From an uncultured Methanomicrobiales archaeon (GTDB lineage: Archaea; Halobacteriota; Methanomicrobia; Methanomicrobiales; Methanospirillaceae), in the NCBI GenBank assembly GCA_903832665.1, contig CAILCG010000001.1:1-64000 (forward strand): a stretch of DNA of 64,000 nt. Reading direction: 5' to 3'. Under the pieces are notes generated by a model. That model saw nothing but the letters and a program-made list of their open reading frames with translations, was not told where the DNA came from and made no database searches. The position numbers and the translations under genes are program-made. Below are positions 61,329-64,000 of the stretch, one piece after another. Every line of letters begins with the position of its first letter. Within the stretch, counting starts at the first letter, position 1.

Positions 61329-63069
61329 TGAACACTTCCCGCAATATTTTTCACAATGCTCCCCGCGTACCTCGCTTGCACTCCCGCTCGCTCTTTCAGG
61401 TGCGATTCAAGGTCATCGCACAACGCGATCAGCGCATCAACCTTCGCAGCAATGCGATGTTGCTCCGCGAGCGGGGGAGGGGAATAAGCATTCGTTTGAT
61501 TTTATCCCCATTGAGGTTGGGCTGGGCACCGCCGGCTGAAATTGATCGAATTTTCTCATAATTTCCTGTTAAAACAAGTTTCAGATAATCTTTAACCGGT
61601 TCATTGTTTTTCCAAAATACGATCGCTGAGCACGCTTGATTAATTGTCGCGGGAATCCCTAACTCTGAAACCTGCCCGCGAGTCTTTCCCTGTCCGTAAA
61701 GTGCAACTAATAACGTTCCCTCGGGATAAGTCTTCAAAGAGCAATCCTCGACTGCCTTCTCTGTTATTTTCGTATCAACATTACAAATTAATTTTTGAGA
61801 GGTCAGAGAGCTAGTTACCCACGGAATATTTCCACCAATGTAATATTCTTTAGTGCTCGTGCTAGGTGTACTACCGGTACTAATGTAGGTAATATGATCC
61901 AATCTTGTCCAAAACCAGTTCTTTGGAATCGGATAGGGAATTTCCTCTGATTCAATTTCCGGAGTTAACTTCGTCTTACCAATTTTACCATCTTTCACTA
62001 ACTGCTCTTTCTCTTTTCTAATCCGATCCACCAGTTTCTTGGCCAACTCATCCCCCGGCTCCTGCCGGACCAGCCGCCCCTGCACCGCCAGCTGCAGAAT
62101 GGTCTGCCGGAGCACCGCCACATTCTCTGGGCAATCCAGGATCAAATCGAACGCATCGCATACCTGCGCCCACTGCCGCCCGAACTCCTCTGGACTCTCA
62201 GCGTTCTGCAATCCTGTAAGGCTCGCAGTGCCGAGCCGGAGGCAGCCCGCCCGCTCTTTTTGCTGTCGGGCTTCGAGTTCATCGCAGATCGCCATGAGCC
62301 GATCTACTTTGGCAACAATGCGGTGTTGTTCAACAAGAGGGGGGAGGGGGAATAAAATGCGTTTTACTTCCTGACCCGACACTTCTTTGAATGTTGTTCC
62401 CGATGCCCTTGCATCAATTTCCTTCGCGGATGACACCAAAAAAAAGTAAATGTACTCACTCATTTCAATGATATAAGGGATGCATGATTTGAACCCCTGA
62501 TTTGTTGATAATGAATTTGATGCGATTGCTACATATCCAATTGGGGCTCTAATTGAGAAAAGAATGGCTCCTTTAGGGAGTAATTGAGCTGAACTTTCTT
62601 TCAGCCCATCTTCTGAAATATCTTTTTTCCCTCTTCCAATGTATTTCCCTTTATGCCGGTAAAGGTCAGCAGGAGTAAGCCATGGGATTCCATGTGAAAC
62701 ATAGTATTCAGAATTTGTTGTCCGAGGTGTCCCTCCCCCGACAACTTGACCGAGTTCTCCGAAACGCATCCAAGTCCAGTTTTTTGGAATTTGGTACGGA
62801 ATCATTGTTTCTGTTATGGAATCTAGGGATTTTTCGTTCCTTATCTTCCTTGAAATAGATAACCGCTCTTTCTCTTTCCTGATCTTCTTGGCCAGCACAC
62901 TCGCCGGTTCATCCCCCGTATCCTGCGTCCCGAGTTTCCCCTGCACCGCGAGCTGCAAAATCAGTTCTCGCAGCCGGGCGATGCCCTCAGGTGCGGTTGC
63001 GAGCGTGGCGAAGTGTTCGAAGAGGAGGTGATCAGTTGGGTCCTGAGTTATGTGGGAGAGGGTGGTCAT
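61325..63069 (-). pseudogene. hsdS: Type I restriction-modification specificity subunit HsdS, frameshifted near the end
   Basis: A specificity subunit with two target-recognition domains (about 90-265 and 365-530) separated by conserved helices (LQLAVQGKLG near 45 and LQLAVQGRLV near 345). The open frame ends at 61429 with LIPLPRSRSNIALLRRLMR. In the next frame the same DNA reads LPPLAEQHRIAAKVDALI and continues LCDDLESHLKERAG to TGA 61325-61327, the normal HsdS end. One missing C in the run at 61473-61477 explains it. The start MTTLSHITQD at 63069 is the likely one. HsdM and HsdR are not in the window and would be expected to the right. Confidence 0.85.
61391..61424. repeat. Direct repeat copy 2 at the cassette boundary
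   Basis: A 34-base sequence with two mismatches to 57411-57444 in the same orientation. It is the 3' end of the hsdS gene at 61325. DNA similarity to copy 1 breaks off after CAAC at 61424. Confidence 0.75.
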
Positions 63070-63111
63070 TGTATATGTGTCCAACATGTGTCCAACTTCG
63101 CGATACCATGC

Positions 63112-63130
63112 ATGTATGTATGTATGTATA
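63112..63130. repeat. Short tetranucleotide repeat upstream of hsdS
   Basis: Four copies of ATGT followed by ATA, in the leader of hsdS. Two copies of ATGTGTCCAAC lie next to it at 63074-63095. Repeat-length change here could affect expression, but four units is few. Confidence 0.4.
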
Positions 63131-63199
63131 TACGCCCCGTTTCGGATTTCAAGGCATTAAATTGGATTAAATGTATCCAACTCCTATCCAACTCAACCC

Positions 63200-64000
63200 T
63201 CATTTTGATTCCTTTTTGGGAGACCGGGTCAGTACCCATTTTGCCCCAAATGTCTTGCTCCCGGTCGTATGAATCGTACCCTCGCACCTCATATCCCGGA
63301 GCAGATTTTTTATAAACAGATGCTTCTGCTCATCATCGAGGGCATCCGATACCTTATCCAGAAGCAACTTGTCGATCTCTTTTCTGTCAGCTTCGTCGTA
63401 TCTTTTCAGGTATGAAATTACCAAGTCTTTGAAATGCTGCTTATCGAACGATCGCTTTCGTATATATTCGGCGCGTGTGTCAGTTTCGGCTGCCACTTGT
63501 TCCGATACAAAAATATGAGGCCGTCTACCTTCAATCAGCTTCTTCGACTTCAGGGAATGGTATTCTTCATCCGTGATAGGATATTCCTTCTGGACCCGGT
63601 CAAGGGAAATAACGTCCAGCATATCAAGGTCCTTACGCCGGATCAGCATCCGGGTATATCGGGGATCGATAATTTTACCGGACACTCTTACTGCGACTTT
63701 GCCGGTCTGGGTCAGATCATAATCCGGCAGCGGGAAGTTTCGCTCCCTCTGGACCCGGAACATACGACGGATTCCGCTTCCAATCGTATCTATCATATTC
63801 AGGTTCACCATGGCCTGAGCGAGAAACGGGTTCCGGTAATGATCCGGTGGGGAATCGCTGATGATTAAGGAATCCACGGAACCTGGAATGAACTCCCCGC
63901 GGTTGGTAAACAGGAGGGAATCATCGTTCTCAACAATGGAAATCCGGGCTCCCTGAAGATAGTCCTGGTGGGCAATGCAGTTATGGAGAATCTCACGCAT
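63200..64000 (-). CDS. AlbA_2/RecG-like ATP-binding protein, partial
   Basis: The last 266 codons of a gene that continues beyond the window edge. REILHNCIAHQDYLQGARISIVENDDSLLF and the GSGIRRMFRVQRE block belong to the HATPase_c_4 part of AlbA_2-type proteins, which usually have an N-terminal schlafen/AlbA domain and a total of about 480 residues. YPITDEEYHSLKSKKLIEGR is a winged helix near the C-terminus. Such genes often accompany type I restriction operons between hsdM and hsdS. It reads left towards hsdS. Confidence 0.75.
   Translation of the reverse strand: MREILHNCIAHQDYLQGARISIVENDDSLLFTNRGEFIPGSVDSLIISDSPPDHYRNPFLAQAMVNLNMIDTIGSGIRRMFRVQRERNFPLPDYDLTQTGKVAVRVSGKIIDPRYTRMLIRRKDLDMLDVISLDRVQKEYPITDEEYHSLKSKKLIEGRRPHIFVSEQVAAETDTRAEYIRKRSFDKQHFKDLVISYLKRYDEADRKEIDKLLLDKVSDALDDEQKHLFIKNLLRDMRCEGTIHTTGSKTFGAKWVLTRSPKKESK

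Noticed and set aside
1-64000. tRNA or rRNA genes
   Set aside because: No T-arm-like GGTTCGAATCC context or rRNA conserved segment was seen in any gap, though weak tRNAs cannot be excluded by eye.

Overview
The window is chromosomal DNA of a methanogenic archaeon, most probably from the Methanomicrobiales (Methanoregula-like). The evidence is a set of archaeal information-processing genes (Orc1/Cdc6, Hel308, a KEOPS Cgi121 subunit, RIO1 kinase, KH-domain Krr1/Pno1-like protein, Tsr3, archaeal TyrRS, short archaeal PurA, archaeal type II GAPDH), leaderless-type and TATA promoters, and small 'YLGWCPNA' membrane proteins of a type I associate with methanogens. No methanogenesis, rRNA or tRNA gene is in the window, so the placement is inference.

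Layout. 0.1-4.2 kb: small membrane proteins and a helix-turn-helix protein, with a YLGWCPNA paralogue cluster that includes a deletion remnant. 4.4-9.7 kb: a leftward seven-gene flavin/iron-sulfur redox operon (nitroreductases, FMN reductases, a Rieske protein, an old-yellow-enzyme relative, a carboxymuconolactone-decarboxylase protein), facing a divergent HxlR regulator across an intergenic region with three dyads. 10.5-18.9 kb: AlkD-like glycosylase, then a leftward metabolic operon (purA, Trm112-like, a membrane protein, cbiB, pdxS, pdxT) and a second leftward group (aminotransferase, Lrp/AsnC regulator, orc1/cdc6). 18.9-19.7 kb: an AT-rich intergenic region with three origin-recognition-box matches in opposite orientations, almost certainly a chromosomal replication origin. 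19.7-28.9 kb: housekeeping genes. 29-35.8 kb: an AT-richer surface glycan or lipid-sugar cluster. 35.9-45.5 kb: degenerate EF-Tu-like protein, LemA/DUF2207 pair, PPC-domain protein, YgiQ radical SAM, ManC and AsnB. 45.8-55.1 kb: exported proteins, a MacB-type ABC exporter, lipoproteins, GT39 and GtrA membrane proteins and gene remnants. 55.2-55.8 kb: a degenerate AT-rich repeat array. 56-64 kb: a defence island with RhuM, an hsdS 3' remnant, a SAP-like/SAHH-like gene pair, a predicted PD-(D/E)XK nuclease, hsdS and an AlbA_2/RecG-like ATP-binding protein cut by the window edge.

The most interesting feature is the 57.4-61.4 kb segment. About 4 kb holding three non-housekeeping genes lies between two copies of the 3' end of hsdS, with a 34-base direct repeat at the junctions. 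Its core is an overlapping pair: a protein with a SAP-like N-terminus, and a winged-helix protein fused to a divergent S-adenosylhomocysteine-hydrolase-like NAD-binding fold. I do not recognise this pair as a named defence system.

Five genes carry a one-base frameshift (near 6.1, 39.2, 47.0, 52.6 and 61.5 kb), each in or beside a homopolymer, and one has an in-frame TGA (58.4 kb). This pattern is compatible with assembly error or with real decay, and it affects how several genes should be read. All functional calls rest on reading the translations and motifs; no database search was run.
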